Assembly (NCBI GenBank): GCA_022768065.1
Contig: JALELS010000023.1
Coordinates: forward strand, 26,333-90,332
Length of the DNA stretch: 64,000 nucleotides
Source of the DNA: Ruminococcus sp.
GTDB taxonomy: Bacteria; Bacillota; Clostridia; Oscillospirales; Acutalibacteraceae
Direction: 5' to 3'
Part shown: positions 16,306 to 24,405 of the stretch, in pieces
Numbering within the stretch: the first letter of the stretch is position 1
How the letters are laid out: each line of letters opens with the position of its first letter
Notes under the pieces: model-generated
Told to the model about the DNA's origin: nothing
Seen by the model: only the letters and a program-made list of their open reading frames with translations
Databases searched by the model: none
Translations under genes and position numbers: made by a program

Positions 16306-16989
16306 TCAGTCTCCTATTTTATAACCTATACCGCGGACGGTTTCTATGTATTTCCCCGCTTCGCCGAGCTTTTGGCGAAGAGTTCTGACGTGCACATCCA
16401 CGGTTCTGCTCTCGCCGTCGAAGTCATAGCCCCAAATTTTATTAAGAAGCTTATCACGCGTGTCACGCGTGAAAACAGTACCCTTATTTTGCAAAAGCAG
16501 ACACAAAAGGTCAAATTCCTTCAGAGTCAGCACCACGTTTTCGCCGCTCACCTTGACGGAATATTTGGAGGGCGTAACGCTGAGACAGCCGATATTAAGG
16601 GTCTTGCCGTCATCTTTTTCCGGCTCCTTTGTGCGGCGCAAAAGAGCTTTAACTCTCGCTATCAGCTCCATCATTCCGAACGGTTTTGTCATATAATCAT
16701 CGGCGCCCGTATCAAGCCCCACGACCTTATAGTATTCGGAGCCTTTGGCGGTCAGCATCATCACGGGGATATGCTTTGTTTTTTCGTCGGCTCTCAAATT
16801 TTTAAGCATTGTAAGTCCGTCGCATTCTGGAAGCATTATATCAAGTATAACAAGATTTGCGTCGTCCGCTTTAAATTCCTTATAAAACTCACTCGGTCTT
16901 TCAAATCCGGTTGCCGGAAGTCCCGAATTATTAAGAGTGTAAACCAGAAGTTCTCTTATGCTCTTATCGTCCTCAACAAGATAAATCAT
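16306..16989 (-). CDS. phoP: OmpR/PhoB-family response regulator
   Basis: 227 residues. The receiver domain has acidic pair Asp7/Asp8, phospho-acceptor Asp50 (LVILDIMLPECDG) and GADDYMTKPFG. The C-terminal winged helix (VFTRDTRDKLLNKIWGYDFDGESRTVDVHVRTLRQKLG) is typical OmpR/PhoB. It is the first gene of the two-gene operon with the kinase. The assignment to phosphate control is by family only; no pst genes are in the window. Confidence 0.88.
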   Translation of the reverse strand: MIYLVEDDKSIRELLVYTLNNSGLPATGFERPSEFYKEFKADDANLVILDIMLPECDGLTMLKNLRADEKTKHIPVMMLTAKGSEYYKVVGLDTGADDYMTKPFGMMELIARVKALLRRTKEPEKDDGKTLNIGCLSVTPSKYSVKVSGENVVLTLKEFDLLCLLLQNKGTVFTRDTRDKLLNKIWGYDFDGESRTVDVHVRTLRQKLGEAGKYIETVRGIGYKIGD

Positions 16990-17384
16990 ATTTTTCTCCT
17001 ATGGGCATAATTTTTTATTTTAACAATATCAGTATAATCTGTTTTTGTATCGGTTGCAAGACTGCCGCCGTATATTTCATTTTATCCGCGAACGGTAAAA
17101 TCCGTTGTATGCAGTATGTAAAATCTCTGTAAAGTGATATGCCGACTGCCGCGCCCGACACATTTTGCCGCCTTTTGTCATATTATGTGCTGTAAGCAGG
17201 TCTCCGCCTTAAAAATATGTGACGCAAAAATTTATTTATATGTTTATAGTTTCCTTTTATGGGCAAAATTAAGTTAAGCAGGAAAAAGTCAAATCCGATA
17301 TGCCTAAAAGGCATTTTAAAACCATATTCCATATTACATTCGGCTTTCGATTGCTTAAGGGAATTAAAACAGGAGAGTGAGAAA
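16990..17384. other. 395-base gap between phoP and mazF: divergent promoters only
   Basis: It holds the minus-strand phoP promoter (17031-17059) and an AT-rich approach to mazF. I looked for an antitoxin-sized reading frame with a ribosome site upstream of mazF and found none. Confidence 0.6.
17031..17059 (-). promoter_or_regulatory. Sigma-A promoter of phoP-phoR
   Basis: On the minus strand TTGCAA (17059-17054), a 17-base spacer and TATACT (17036-17031), about 40 bases ahead of the phoP start. No clear PHO-box direct repeats are seen. Confidence 0.7.
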
Positions 17385-17741
17385 ATGAATATTAAGCGCG
17401 GCGATATTTATTACGCCGATTTAAGCCCCGTAGTAGGTTCGGAGCAAGGCGGAATAAGGCCGGTACTTATAGTTCAAAACGACGTAGGCAACAAATACAG
17501 CCCTACCGTAATTGCGGCGGCAATAACAAGTCAAAAATACAAAACCAAGCTGCCGACGCACATAAGCGTTGACGCGGTGGGCTGCGGGCTGCAAAAGGAT
17601 TCTATTGTTTTGCTTGAACAGGTCAGAACGCTCGACAAAAAACGGCTTAAAGAACGTATGGGAAATTTACCTACGGATGAAATGAACAAAGTCAATAAGG
17701 CTCTTTCCGTAAGCTTCGGACTCGGACAAACGCTGCGTTAA
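17385..17741 (+). CDS. mazF: MazF/NdoA-family toxin endoribonuclease (PemK-like)
   Basis: 118 residues. [32 protein letters not shown] and the later TAxIITSQ-like block ([16 protein letters not shown]) plus [14 protein letters not shown] are the MazF/EndoA signature, closest to the chromosomal EndoA type that cleaves UACAU in Bacillus (family knowledge, not tested here). The start is ATG 17385 behind AGGAGAG. No antitoxin gene precedes it, unlike the usual ndoAI-ndoA order. A hairpin follows the stop. Confidence 0.92.
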   Translation: MNIKRGDIYYADLSPVVGSEQGGIRPVLIVQNDVGNKYSPTVIAAAITSQKYKTKLPTHISVDAVGCGLQKDSIVLLEQVRTLDKKRLKERMGNLPTDEMNKVNKALSVSFGLGQTLR

Positions 17742-17747
17742 AAAACA

Positions 17748-17790
17748 AAAAGTGATTCTCCGCCAAAAAACGCAGAGAATCACTTTAATC
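17748..17790 (+). terminator. Hairpin after mazF
   Basis: AAAGTGATTCTC pairs with GAGAATCACTTT (arms 17749-17760 and 17775-17786), followed by a weak U-rich tail (AATCTT). Confidence 0.75.
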
Positions 17791-17832
17791 TTACATTACT
17801 GTTATATTAAACCGAACGGGGAAATTTTTACA

Positions 17833-18018
17833 ATGCTTTTAAACAGCTCTCTCGAAATATTAAAAGAATGCCTGCCGATGGAGGCCACAGCCGTGATGAA
17901 ATTCAAGGAGGGCGCCGTAAACACCGACGACGCCATACTTCGCGGACTTTATGAGCAGGCTGCGGCACAGCATTTAAACCATTACAATACTCTTTTAAAT
18001 ATCTTAAACGGGAAATGA
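17833..18018 (+). CDS. Small ferritin-like/spore-coat-associated protein
   Basis: 61 residues. It is a two-helix protein with repeated acidic and His residues (CLPMEATAVMKFKEGA, QAAAQHLNHYNTLL) resembling the first half of ferritin-like coat proteins of Clostridia. The start is taken at ATG 17833, since the longer in-frame start lies within the mazF terminator hairpin. It is 4 bases upstream of a CotF-like gene, suggesting a sporulation-linked pair. Function is inferred from resemblance and context only. Confidence 0.55.
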   Translation: MLLNSSLEILKECLPMEATAVMKFKEGAVNTDDAILRGLYEQAAAQHLNHYNTLLNILNGK

Positions 18019-18022
18019 AAAT

Positions 18023-18301
18023 ATGAATAAAGAAAAACAAAGCAATCAAAACAGGCTCTTATTCCTGAACCTTTTATCGGTTCAGAGGTCACTCTCGGTA
18101 AAATACAACGAGTGCTCCCTTAAATGCGCGGACGAGCCTTTGCGCGAGGACATTTTAAATATACTGCGCGAGGACCACTCGATGTACCACACGCTTTTTG
18201 ACGAAAGCCGAAACAGAGGCTGGGAAAAAGAAAGCGCCGCCGAAAACGATGAAGTCACGGCGGCGTCGGAAAATTTCACACGTATTAAAGGGTCACTTTG
18301 A
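18023..18301 (+). CDS. CotF-like spore coat protein
   Basis: 92 residues. LLFLNLLSVQRSLSVKYNECSLKCADEPLREDILNILREDHSMYHTLFDESRNRGW follows the Coat_F pattern (helix, acidic/His middle, ending in the aromatic RGW motif). Coat_F proteins belong to the inner coat of endospores. Its last 9 bases overlap the 3' end of the convergent dnaC-like gene. No sigma-factor-specific promoter could be identified with confidence. Confidence 0.6.
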   Translation: MNKEKQSNQNRLLFLNLLSVQRSLSVKYNECSLKCADEPLREDILNILREDHSMYHTLFDESRNRGWEKESAAENDEVTAASENFTRIKGSL

Positions 18302-19276
18302 AAGGCGCTTTTTTATCTGGCGAACATCTCTGCCTTCAAACAAAAGCAGTTCGTAATTGCCGATAATTCTTGATGTAACTCTGGCACCGTAAAGCCCGGT
18401 AAGCTCGTCAAGAGTCACATTTGAACTGATTACGGTGGGTCTGCCGTAAGAAATACGGCTGTTGATTATATTATATATCTCGGAGAGGACATATTTTGTA
18501 TCAAACTCGGCGCCGAGATCGTCCAAAATAAGCAAATCGCAGTACAGCACCGTATCCTCGGTATTGCCGTCCTCCCTGCCGAAACGCTCTTTTTCGAGCC
18601 GCGTAAACAGGTTTTGCGCGGAATCATACACTACGCTGAAGCCTTTTTTTATAACCTCATTGGCTATGGCAAGCGAGAGATGGGTCTTACCGAGACCCGT
18701 TTCCCCGTACATAAAAAGGTTCGGCGAATCCTTGCTGAAATCGGCGGCATAATCGCGGCAAAAATCATAGACGGCGCTCATACGCTTACGCGGAGAAATT
18801 CCGCCGCTGTACGGCTCGGTGGGATAATAAGACAGGTCAAAATCCTCAAATCTTGAAAGCCTGAGCGGAGTTTTGTATGACAGCTCTTCGCTTGCGAATT
18901 TTTTGAGCAGCTCTGTTCTGCACGAACACATCTTACCGTCAACATAACCTGTATCCTTGCATTTTTCGCAGGTATAATGGGGCTTTAGATAGTCCTTATC
19001 GAGCCCTGCGCTCAAAAGCAAATTTTCACGGTCCTTTTGGAGTTGTAAATTTGACTCCCTGAGAGCGTCAATCGTCTTTTTTACGTCACTGCTTCCGCCG
19101 AGAACGGTTTTTACGGCGTCAAGAGCGGTCTTCGACATCTCTTCTTCTATCAGGAGCAGTTCGGGATGAGATTTCGCGAACTCGGCGTGTCTTTGCTCCG
19201 CCTGCGTTTCCGCTTTGATACGGCGCGAGTCGAGAACCGATTTTGTTTTTTCGTAAACTTCTTTTGAATAAGTCAA
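18293..19276 (-). CDS. dnaC: DnaC/DnaI-type AAA+ helicase loader
   Basis: 327 residues. The N-terminal region has a zinc-like site (Cys103, Cys106, Cys117, Cys119 in CEKCKDTGYVDGKMCSC). Walker A GETGLGKT is at 191-198, Walker B is LLILDDLG, and the arginine-finger region is near RVTSRIIGNYELLLFEGRDVR. It loads the replicative helicase at the origin or at restarting forks. It lies one base after dnaD, its functional partner in Firmicute primosomes. Similar IstB-type ATPases occur in transposons, but the context argues for the chromosomal loader. Confidence 0.88.
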   Translation of the reverse strand: MTYSKEVYEKTKSVLDSRRIKAETQAEQRHAEFAKSHPELLLIEEEMSKTALDAVKTVLGGSSDVKKTIDALRESNLQLQKDRENLLLSAGLDKDYLKPHYTCEKCKDTGYVDGKMCSCRTELLKKFASEELSYKTPLRLSRFEDFDLSYYPTEPYSGGISPRKRMSAVYDFCRDYAADFSKDSPNLFMYGETGLGKTHLSLAIANEVIKKGFSVVYDSAQNLFTRLEKERFGREDGNTEDTVLYCDLLILDDLGAEFDTKYVLSEIYNIINSRISYGRPTVISSNVTLDELTGLYGARVTSRIIGNYELLLFEGRDVRQIKKRLSK

Positions 19277-19277
19277 A

Positions 19278-20306
19278 TTACTCAGCGCCTTTCTTCTTAT
19301 ACTTTACAACGCCCGAACCGGCGTCTGATATCGCCTCGTCAATGCTGAACGACGTCCCCTTTTGCTTTCCCGCCTGTTTCTTTTCGCGGAATAGCTTCTC
19401 GCCGTTTTCCACGTCCTCAGGAGTTTTGTATCCGGCGTTATGCCAATTCAGAAGGACTTTATCCATATAGTTAAAAGAGATTTTGCCGGTGCGCTCCGCC
19501 GTCTCGTCATACGCCCTTGCGATTATCGGAGCGTCAAATCCGAGAGCGAGCCACGACAAAATATATTCCGTCTGTTTCTGTGTGGGCCGCGGAGTTGACA
19601 GACCCGTAAGCTCACGCAGAACGGAAAAGGTTCTTTCGGCTTCGGTGCTTTTTTCAATGTAATCGGCGGCAAGCTCCACCGTGTTTATCTCTTTTTCAGC
19701 CCAAACCTTGCCGAGCTTTGCAACATATGCCGTTGACGAGCGCGACTGATGCACGCAAAATTCAAGCAGCATAAATATAACGTCGACACTGAGACCGTAT
19801 GTATCGTAAAGCATAAGAAGCGTGCTCTGCATATCGAAGCCTATTGTTCTGCCGAGTATACTCTGTGCTTCGGTCATAAGGCGAAGCACGTCTTCGCTCT
19901 CTTCCATACGCTTTGTGAGCTGTTCGAGCGTGGGTTTGGAGATTTTAATATCCGGAAGTTCCCTCTTTACGGGAACGACAGCCGGCACAGCTTTTGCGTT
20001 CGGTTTATGTTGCGTCGGAACGCCGACGTCGGGCTTTTTCGGCTCTTCTGTTTTAACCGAAAAGCTGCCGCCGGTTTTAATAAGCACGTTTTCGCTTATC
20101 CAATATTCAACGGCGTCAAGCGTATCGGCCTTGCCGTAGCCGATTCTTTTTGAAAGCTCTTCTACGGAAAGCTCCTCGCCCGGGGCGCGCAATATTAAAA
20201 GCAACACCTTTATTGCGGCAGGCGAAGCAAGCTTTAAATATTTATCTGTCAGCGCGGACGGAACCGCAAAAACGGAGCCGTACAGCGCAGGGTTTACATT
20301 AAACAT
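19278..20306 (-). CDS. dnaD: DnaD-domain replication initiation/primosomal protein
   Basis: 342 residues. The N-terminal winged-helix-like part (PAAIKVLLLILRAPGEELSVEELSKRIGY) is followed by a charged linker and two DnaD-like helical domains. The second ends with the ISFNYMDKVLLNWHNAGYKTPEDV motif used for ssDNA and oligomer contacts. It acts with the DnaC-like loader encoded immediately downstream. An nth gene lies 15 bases upstream, the same neighbourhood seen around dnaD in Bacillus. Confidence 0.88.
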   Translation of the reverse strand: MFNVNPALYGSVFAVPSALTDKYLKLASPAAIKVLLLILRAPGEELSVEELSKRIGYGKADTLDAVEYWISENVLIKTGGSFSVKTEEPKKPDVGVPTQHKPNAKAVPAVVPVKRELPDIKISKPTLEQLTKRMEESEDVLRLMTEAQSILGRTIGFDMQSTLLMLYDTYGLSVDVIFMLLEFCVHQSRSSTAYVAKLGKVWAEKEINTVELAADYIEKSTEAERTFSVLRELTGLSTPRPTQKQTEYILSWLALGFDAPIIARAYDETAERTGKISFNYMDKVLLNWHNAGYKTPEDVENGEKLFREKKQAGKQKGTSFSIDEAISDAGSGVVKYKKKGAE

Positions 20307-20321
20307 ATCTATGCCTTCAAA

Positions 20322-20948
20322 TCAGATTTTCTTTTTGCAAAATTCGGAAAGACAACATTTTTCGCACATTGCCCGTCTCGCGGTACAGACCTCTCTGCCG
20401 TGCAAAACAACTCTGTGGCAAAAATCATTGCTCTCCTCGGGCGGAAGTATTTTTTTCAGCTCAAATTCAACCTTTTTCGGATCCTTTGTGTTTACAAGCC
20501 CTATGCGGTTGGATATTCTGATAAGATGCGTATCCGTGACTACCGCCGGCTTTTTATATACGTCGCCGACTATCAGATTGGCGGTCTTTCTGCCGACTCC
20601 GGGGAGTTTTATGAGGTCGTCGATATTATCGGGCACCTCGCCTTCAAAAGACGAACGTATCATACGGCACATACCTATTATATCACGCGCTTTACCGTGA
20701 TAGAAGCCGCACGAATGTATAAGCTTTTCCACATCCTCCTGCTTCGCCTCGCAAAAGGCGTCAAGAGTGGGATAAGATTCAAATAAAGCGGGAGTTACCA
20801 AATTAACTCTCGCGTCGGTACACTGCGCCGAAAGGCGGGTGGCTATTAAAAGCTGAAGCGGCGTTCTCGCCGTAAGAGAACAAATAGCGTCGGGATACTC
20901 TTTTTTAAGAGCCTCGACGCACTTTAAAGCAAGTTCTTTTTTATTCAC
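20322..20948 (-). CDS. nth: Endonuclease III (DNA glycosylase/AP lyase)
   Basis: 208 residues from a GTG start. Helix-hairpin-helix LPGVGRKTANL with catalytic Lys121, catalytic Asp139 (VVTDTHLIRIS), and a C-terminal 4Fe-4S loop with Cys188, Cys195, Cys198 and Cys204. It removes oxidised pyrimidines and nicks AP sites. I chose GTG 20948 because GGAG precedes it by 8 bases and it overlaps the XRE stop (GTGAATAA), giving coupled translation; an upstream GTG would add 17 non-conserved residues. Confidence 0.93.
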   Translation of the reverse strand: MNKKELALKCVEALKKEYPDAICSLTARTPLQLLIATRLSAQCTDARVNLVTPALFESYPTLDAFCEAKQEDVEKLIHSCGFYHGKARDIIGMCRMIRSSFEGEVPDNIDDLIKLPGVGRKTANLIVGDVYKKPAVVTDTHLIRISNRIGLVNTKDPKKVEFELKKILPPEESNDFCHRVVLHGREVCTARRAMCEKCCLSEFCKKKI

Positions 20949-21168
20949 GGTAATACTCCATATCATCGGGCAAGCCGAGCAAATAGTCGGCGGAAACACT
21001 GAAATAACGGCAGATGGCCGAGAGATCTTTTAAAGAGGGCTCGGTAACACCCGTCTCCATAAAAGAGATTTTACGTTGCGAGACCCCTATGGCATTTGCA
21101 AGGTCAGTCTGCGTCAGCGGCGGAAGCTTAGACTGCCGCAGCAATCTCAGTCTGTCACAAAAAGCCAT
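20941..21168 (-). CDS. XRE-family HTH regulator, single domain
   Basis: 75 residues, consisting only of a helix-turn-helix (TQTDLANAIGVSQRKISFMETGVTEPSLKDLSAICRYFSVSADYLLG). It heads the operon XRE-nth-dnaD-dnaC and overlaps nth by 8 bases. Regulators of this size usually bind as dimers to short inverted repeats, and it may regulate its own operon. No clear operator was found. Confidence 0.85.
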   Translation of the reverse strand: MAFCDRLRLLRQSKLPPLTQTDLANAIGVSQRKISFMETGVTEPSLKDLSAICRYFSVSADYLLGLPDDMEYYRE

Positions 21169-21221
21169 TTACATTCATCTCCTCAACGAAAAATCGTACT
21201 TCCGTACTCAAAAACGCATTT

Positions 21222-21250
21222 ATTTTAGCATAAACCACTTTTTGTGGCAA
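21222..21250 (-). promoter_or_regulatory. Promoter of XRE-nth-dnaD-dnaC
   Basis: On the minus strand TTGCCA (21250-21245), a 17-base spacer and TAAAAT (21227-21222), about 54 bases before the XRE start. Confidence 0.7.
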
Positions 21251-21355
21251 GAAAATTTAAGTAAAATTTTAACTAACAAATTTGTGCAACAATTTGCTTG
21301 ACACAAAATGTTGTATAACGGAATTTTTTATGGTCAAAATAAAGAATTATATCTA

Positions 21356-21384
21356 TTGTATTGGCAAAAATTTTTTGCTATAAT
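21356..21384 (+). promoter_or_regulatory. Promoter of the GDPD-like gene
   Basis: TTGTAT (21356-21361), a 17-base spacer and TATAAT (21379-21384). The start codon at 21429 follows TCGGAG. Confidence 0.7.
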
Positions 21385-21428
21385 ATTACAGAAAAAAATT
21401 ATTTTTGAGCTTTTTCGGAGATATAATT

Positions 21429-22733
21429 ATGAAGAAAAGTTTTACAAAACAACTGATAAGTCTCATTTTGGCAGTCGGTTTCGCATTTTCTTTCCCGGCT
21501 CTTTCATTCGCCGCGGAAAGTACCCAAGACAACGGCGAAGTGAAAAGCGATTCGGTTTATACCGAATTTAAAAAGGCCGACGGCGAGCTTATTTGCGTAT
21601 CCAAATACGGCGACACCGATAAGTTCCCCGAAAATTCCGCGGAAGCCGTTGCGGCGGCTGCGGAAGATGGCGCCGACGTAATTTGCGTTTCCGTAAAAAA
21701 GACCTCCGACGGATATATAGTGCTTATGGCGGACAGCGATCTCTCGAGAATGTGCGTTGACGAGCTCGGCAACACCGTAAACAAAAACATCGGCGACGTG
21801 GGCTATCACGAGCTTTCGACATACCACCTGAGAGCCGGCACGGGCAGTCTGCACGAACCGATAACCTCATGTAAAATACCTACTCTCGCCGAAGCCATAC
21901 AGTATCTCGGCGGCAACGCAATGCTGCTTATCTCGGACGGTTGGGAATACAGAGATGAAATTTACGACATACTCTCAAGCGAAAATGCGCTTTCAAATTC
22001 AATAATTTTAGCTACGGGCGATAAAAAAGAGATTTCCTCATGGCTCGCCTCAAAAACCGCCATGCCGCTCGTAATATCGTCAAACGCCAAAAACGGTAAT
22101 GCCAAAAGCTATGTTTCAAAAACACTTTCGGCGGGTTGCATCGGCACGCTTCTCTCAGCCAAAAACCCGTACAGCTCCGTATTCAAAAACGGAGTTCAAT
22201 CTAAATTCAAAGACGCCGGAAGAGCCGTTGTCGATATGACAAACGGTGACGTCTGCGGCGGCAGAGAAGATAATCCTACCGGTTGGAACGATATAACGAA
22301 ACGCGGATTCTCGGTAATTATCACAAACGATATTGCTGGATTTAACGCATACCGCGCAAGGGTTAAGAGCTACAAATCGAGTCTTACATCGGATCTTGAA
22401 AAAGCCCAGTCAATAGACACCACCCTTTGCAGTACCTCAACCGCAAACAAACTTAAAAAGACCGTTACGGAAGCTAAGAGCACGCTTTCATCATCGATGT
22501 CGGAATCGGAGCTTATGGAAGCGGATTATTCGCTGAGGCTCGCAATGGAAGCGCTTGCAAACCGCACCGAAAATGACAACGGCAAGACCGTAACTCCCGG
22601 CAGGATAACGGCGGTTGTACTTGTTGTAGCAGCTCTTATAATATTTGAAATCGTGTTTGACACGCTCCGCCGCAAAAAGGTTGCCAAACGGCGCGCCGAA
22701 AACGGAAGAGCTCATTCCTCGGCACGTAAATAA
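21429..22733 (+). CDS. Exported, membrane-anchored GDPD-fold protein lacking catalytic residues
   Basis: 434 residues. It has a signal peptide (about 1-28, ending FAAES), then a domain that tracks glycerophosphodiester phosphodiesterases from the PEN-S motif to the KIPTLAEAI block, a Ser/Thr/Lys-rich helical stalk, and a C-terminal membrane helix (about 395-415) with a basic tail. In active GDPDs the loop reads HRG, then ELDV, then HD. Here the aligned positions read KYG, CVSV and AD, so the metal ligands and general-base His are absent. It is probably a wall- or membrane-bound ligand-binding pseudoenzyme. I chose ATG 21429 because of its ribosome site and the clean signal peptide. Confidence 0.7.
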   Translation: MKKSFTKQLISLILAVGFAFSFPALSFAAESTQDNGEVKSDSVYTEFKKADGELICVSKYGDTDKFPENSAEAVAAAAEDGADVICVSVKKTSDGYIVLMADSDLSRMCVDELGNTVNKNIGDVGYHELSTYHLRAGTGSLHEPITSCKIPTLAEAIQYLGGNAMLLISDGWEYRDEIYDILSSENALSNSIILATGDKKEISSWLASKTAMPLVISSNAKNGNAKSYVSKTLSAGCIGTLLSAKNPYSSVFKNGVQSKFKDAGRAVVDMTNGDVCGGREDNPTGWNDITKRGFSVIITNDIAGFNAYRARVKSYKSSLTSDLEKAQSIDTTLCSTSTANKLKKTVTEAKSTLSSSMSESELMEADYSLRLAMEALANRTENDNGKTVTPGRITAVVLVVAALIIFEIVFDTLRRKKVAKRRAENGRAHSSARK

Positions 22734-22748
22734 AAACGAACAAAACCA

Positions 22749-22790
22749 AAGGATGCCTATCGCAAAATGACAGGCATCCTTATTTTTTTA
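22749..22790 (+). terminator. Terminator after the GDPD-like gene
   Basis: AAGGATGCCT (22749-22758) with AGGCATCCTT (22772-22781), followed by ATTTTTTT. It may also serve the convergent COG2509 gene. Confidence 0.9.
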
Positions 22791-22800
22791 TTATTCGGCT

Positions 22801-24405
22801 TTACCAGCCCTCGCCCTCATCGAGCAATACCGCCTCGGCACAGCGAATACCGTCCACACCGGCGGACACAATTCCGCCTGCATACCCGGCGCCCTCGCCG
22901 CAGGGATAAAGTCCGCGCACATTTGACTGCAAAAGCTCGTCGCGTATTATGCGAACGGGAGAGGAACTTCGCGTTTCGGGTGCTGTAAAAAGTGCATCTT
23001 CAGAAGCAAAGCCCGGAAGCATTCTGTCCATTTTCGGCAACGCCTCAAGTATTGTCTCGGTAACCTTAGGCGGAAGCAGGTCGCGCAGATTTGTGAGCCT
23101 TACACCCGTGGGGCAGCTCGGTTTTACGCTGCCGAGCGAAGAAGAAGCGAGATTGTTCATAAAATCGCCGACCTTCTGTGCAGGTGCGGTGTAATCTCCG
23201 CCGCCCATTTTAAATGCGTGACGCTCTATTTCGCGCTGCATATACATTCCCGAAAGCACGTCCGAGCTCGGAAAAAGCTCCGGCTCTATGCCGACAAGCA
23301 ATGCGGAATCGGCATTTTCCCCGTCTCGCGCATACTCGCTCATTCCGTTTACCACAACGCCGCCCTCTTCGCTTGACGCGCAAACCACGGTTCCGCCGGG
23401 GCACATACAAAACGTATATGCGCCTCTGCCGCCCTGCGGGTGACAGGCGAGTTTATAATTTGCGGCATTAAGCTTGGGATGCGAAGCAAACTTGCCGTAT
23501 TGGGTCTTATTTATCATTTCCTGCTTATGCTCTATCCTGACGCCGACGGAAAACGGCTTCTGCATCATATTGACGCCCTTTGAGCGAAGCATTTCGAGCG
23601 TGTCGCGCGCCGAGTGACCTATCGAGAGAATAACGGTGTCGGTTTCGATATCCTCTCTGTCGCCGTCCCTGCGGCAAACCGTGACGCCCTGAATATGCCC
23701 GTTATAAATTATAAGGTCGCAAAGCTTCGTATTAAACATAAACTCTCCGCCGCGCTCTTCCACCGTTTTGCGGATTGCCTTTACCACTCCCGAAAGGCGG
23801 TCTGTGCCTATATGCGGCGTTGCGGAATACATAATCTCTTTAGGTGCGCCGTGCTCGCAGAACATCTCAAACACATGACGGCAACGTTTGTCCTTTATAC
23901 CGGTCGTAAGTTTGCCGTCCGAAAAAGTACCTGCACCGCCCTCGCCGAATTGGACGTTTGATTCGGGATTTAAAACTCTCGTCTGCCAGAAGCTTTTGAC
24001 GGACGCCGTTCGCTCATCCACCGTTTCGCCGCGCTCGATAATAATCGGCGAAAGCCCGGCTTCGGTTAAGGTCAGAGCCGCAAACATACCGGCAGGGCCG
24101 AAACCGACTATAACGGGTCGCAAAGCGCTTTTACGTTTTACCGGCGGTAAAGTATAAACATTTTTTTCGCTTAACGATACCTTGCTGCCGGCTCTTGAGA
24201 CTGCCTTTTTTTCGTCGATGTCAAGTGAAACATCGACGCTGAAAATAAATTTAATATCGTCCTTTTTACGACAATCCACCGATTTTTTGCATATTGTCAG
24301 CTCTTTTATATGCTTCTCGCTTATTTTAAGAGCCTTTGCGGCAAGGCGGCCAAGCTCTCTCTCGTCCTCATCGAGAGGTAATTTAAGTTCGTTTATTCTT
24401 ATCAT
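22801..24405 (-). CDS. FAD-dependent dehydrogenase of COG2509 type
   Basis: 534 residues. An N-terminal ~90-residue ferredoxin-like domain (INELKLPLDEDERELGRLAAKALKI) precedes the FAD Rossmann motif GFGPAG (101-106). The GFGPAGMFAALTL, NVQFGEGGAGTFSDGKL and C-terminal YPCGEGAGYAGGIVSAGVDGIR blocks are characteristic. The reaction is uncharacterised. Its ATG abuts the stop of the HI0933-type gene, so the two flavoproteins form an operon. Confidence 0.85.
   Translation of the reverse strand: MIRINELKLPLDEDERELGRLAAKALKISEKHIKELTICKKSVDCRKKDDIKFIFSVDVSLDIDEKKAVSRAGSKVSLSEKNVYTLPPVKRKSALRPVIVGFGPAGMFAALTLTEAGLSPIIIERGETVDERTASVKSFWQTRVLNPESNVQFGEGGAGTFSDGKLTTGIKDKRCRHVFEMFCEHGAPKEIMYSATPHIGTDRLSGVVKAIRKTVEERGGEFMFNTKLCDLIIYNGHIQGVTVCRRDGDREDIETDTVILSIGHSARDTLEMLRSKGVNMMQKPFSVGVRIEHKQEMINKTQYGKFASHPKLNAANYKLACHPQGGRGAYTFCMCPGGTVVCASSEEGGVVVNGMSEYARDGENADSALLVGIEPELFPSSDVLSGMYMQREIERHAFKMGGGDYTAPAQKVGDFMNNLASSSLGSVKPSCPTGVRLTNLRDLLPPKVTETILEALPKMDRMLPGFASEDALFTAPETRSSSPVRIIRDELLQSNVRGLYPCGEGAGYAGGIVSAGVDGIRCAEAVLLDEGEGW

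Noticed and set aside
18293..19276. IS21-type transposase helper (IstB)
   Set aside because: Walker motifs are shared, but the dnaD and nth neighbours and N-terminal zinc-like region indicate the chromosomal helicase loader; no istA nearby.
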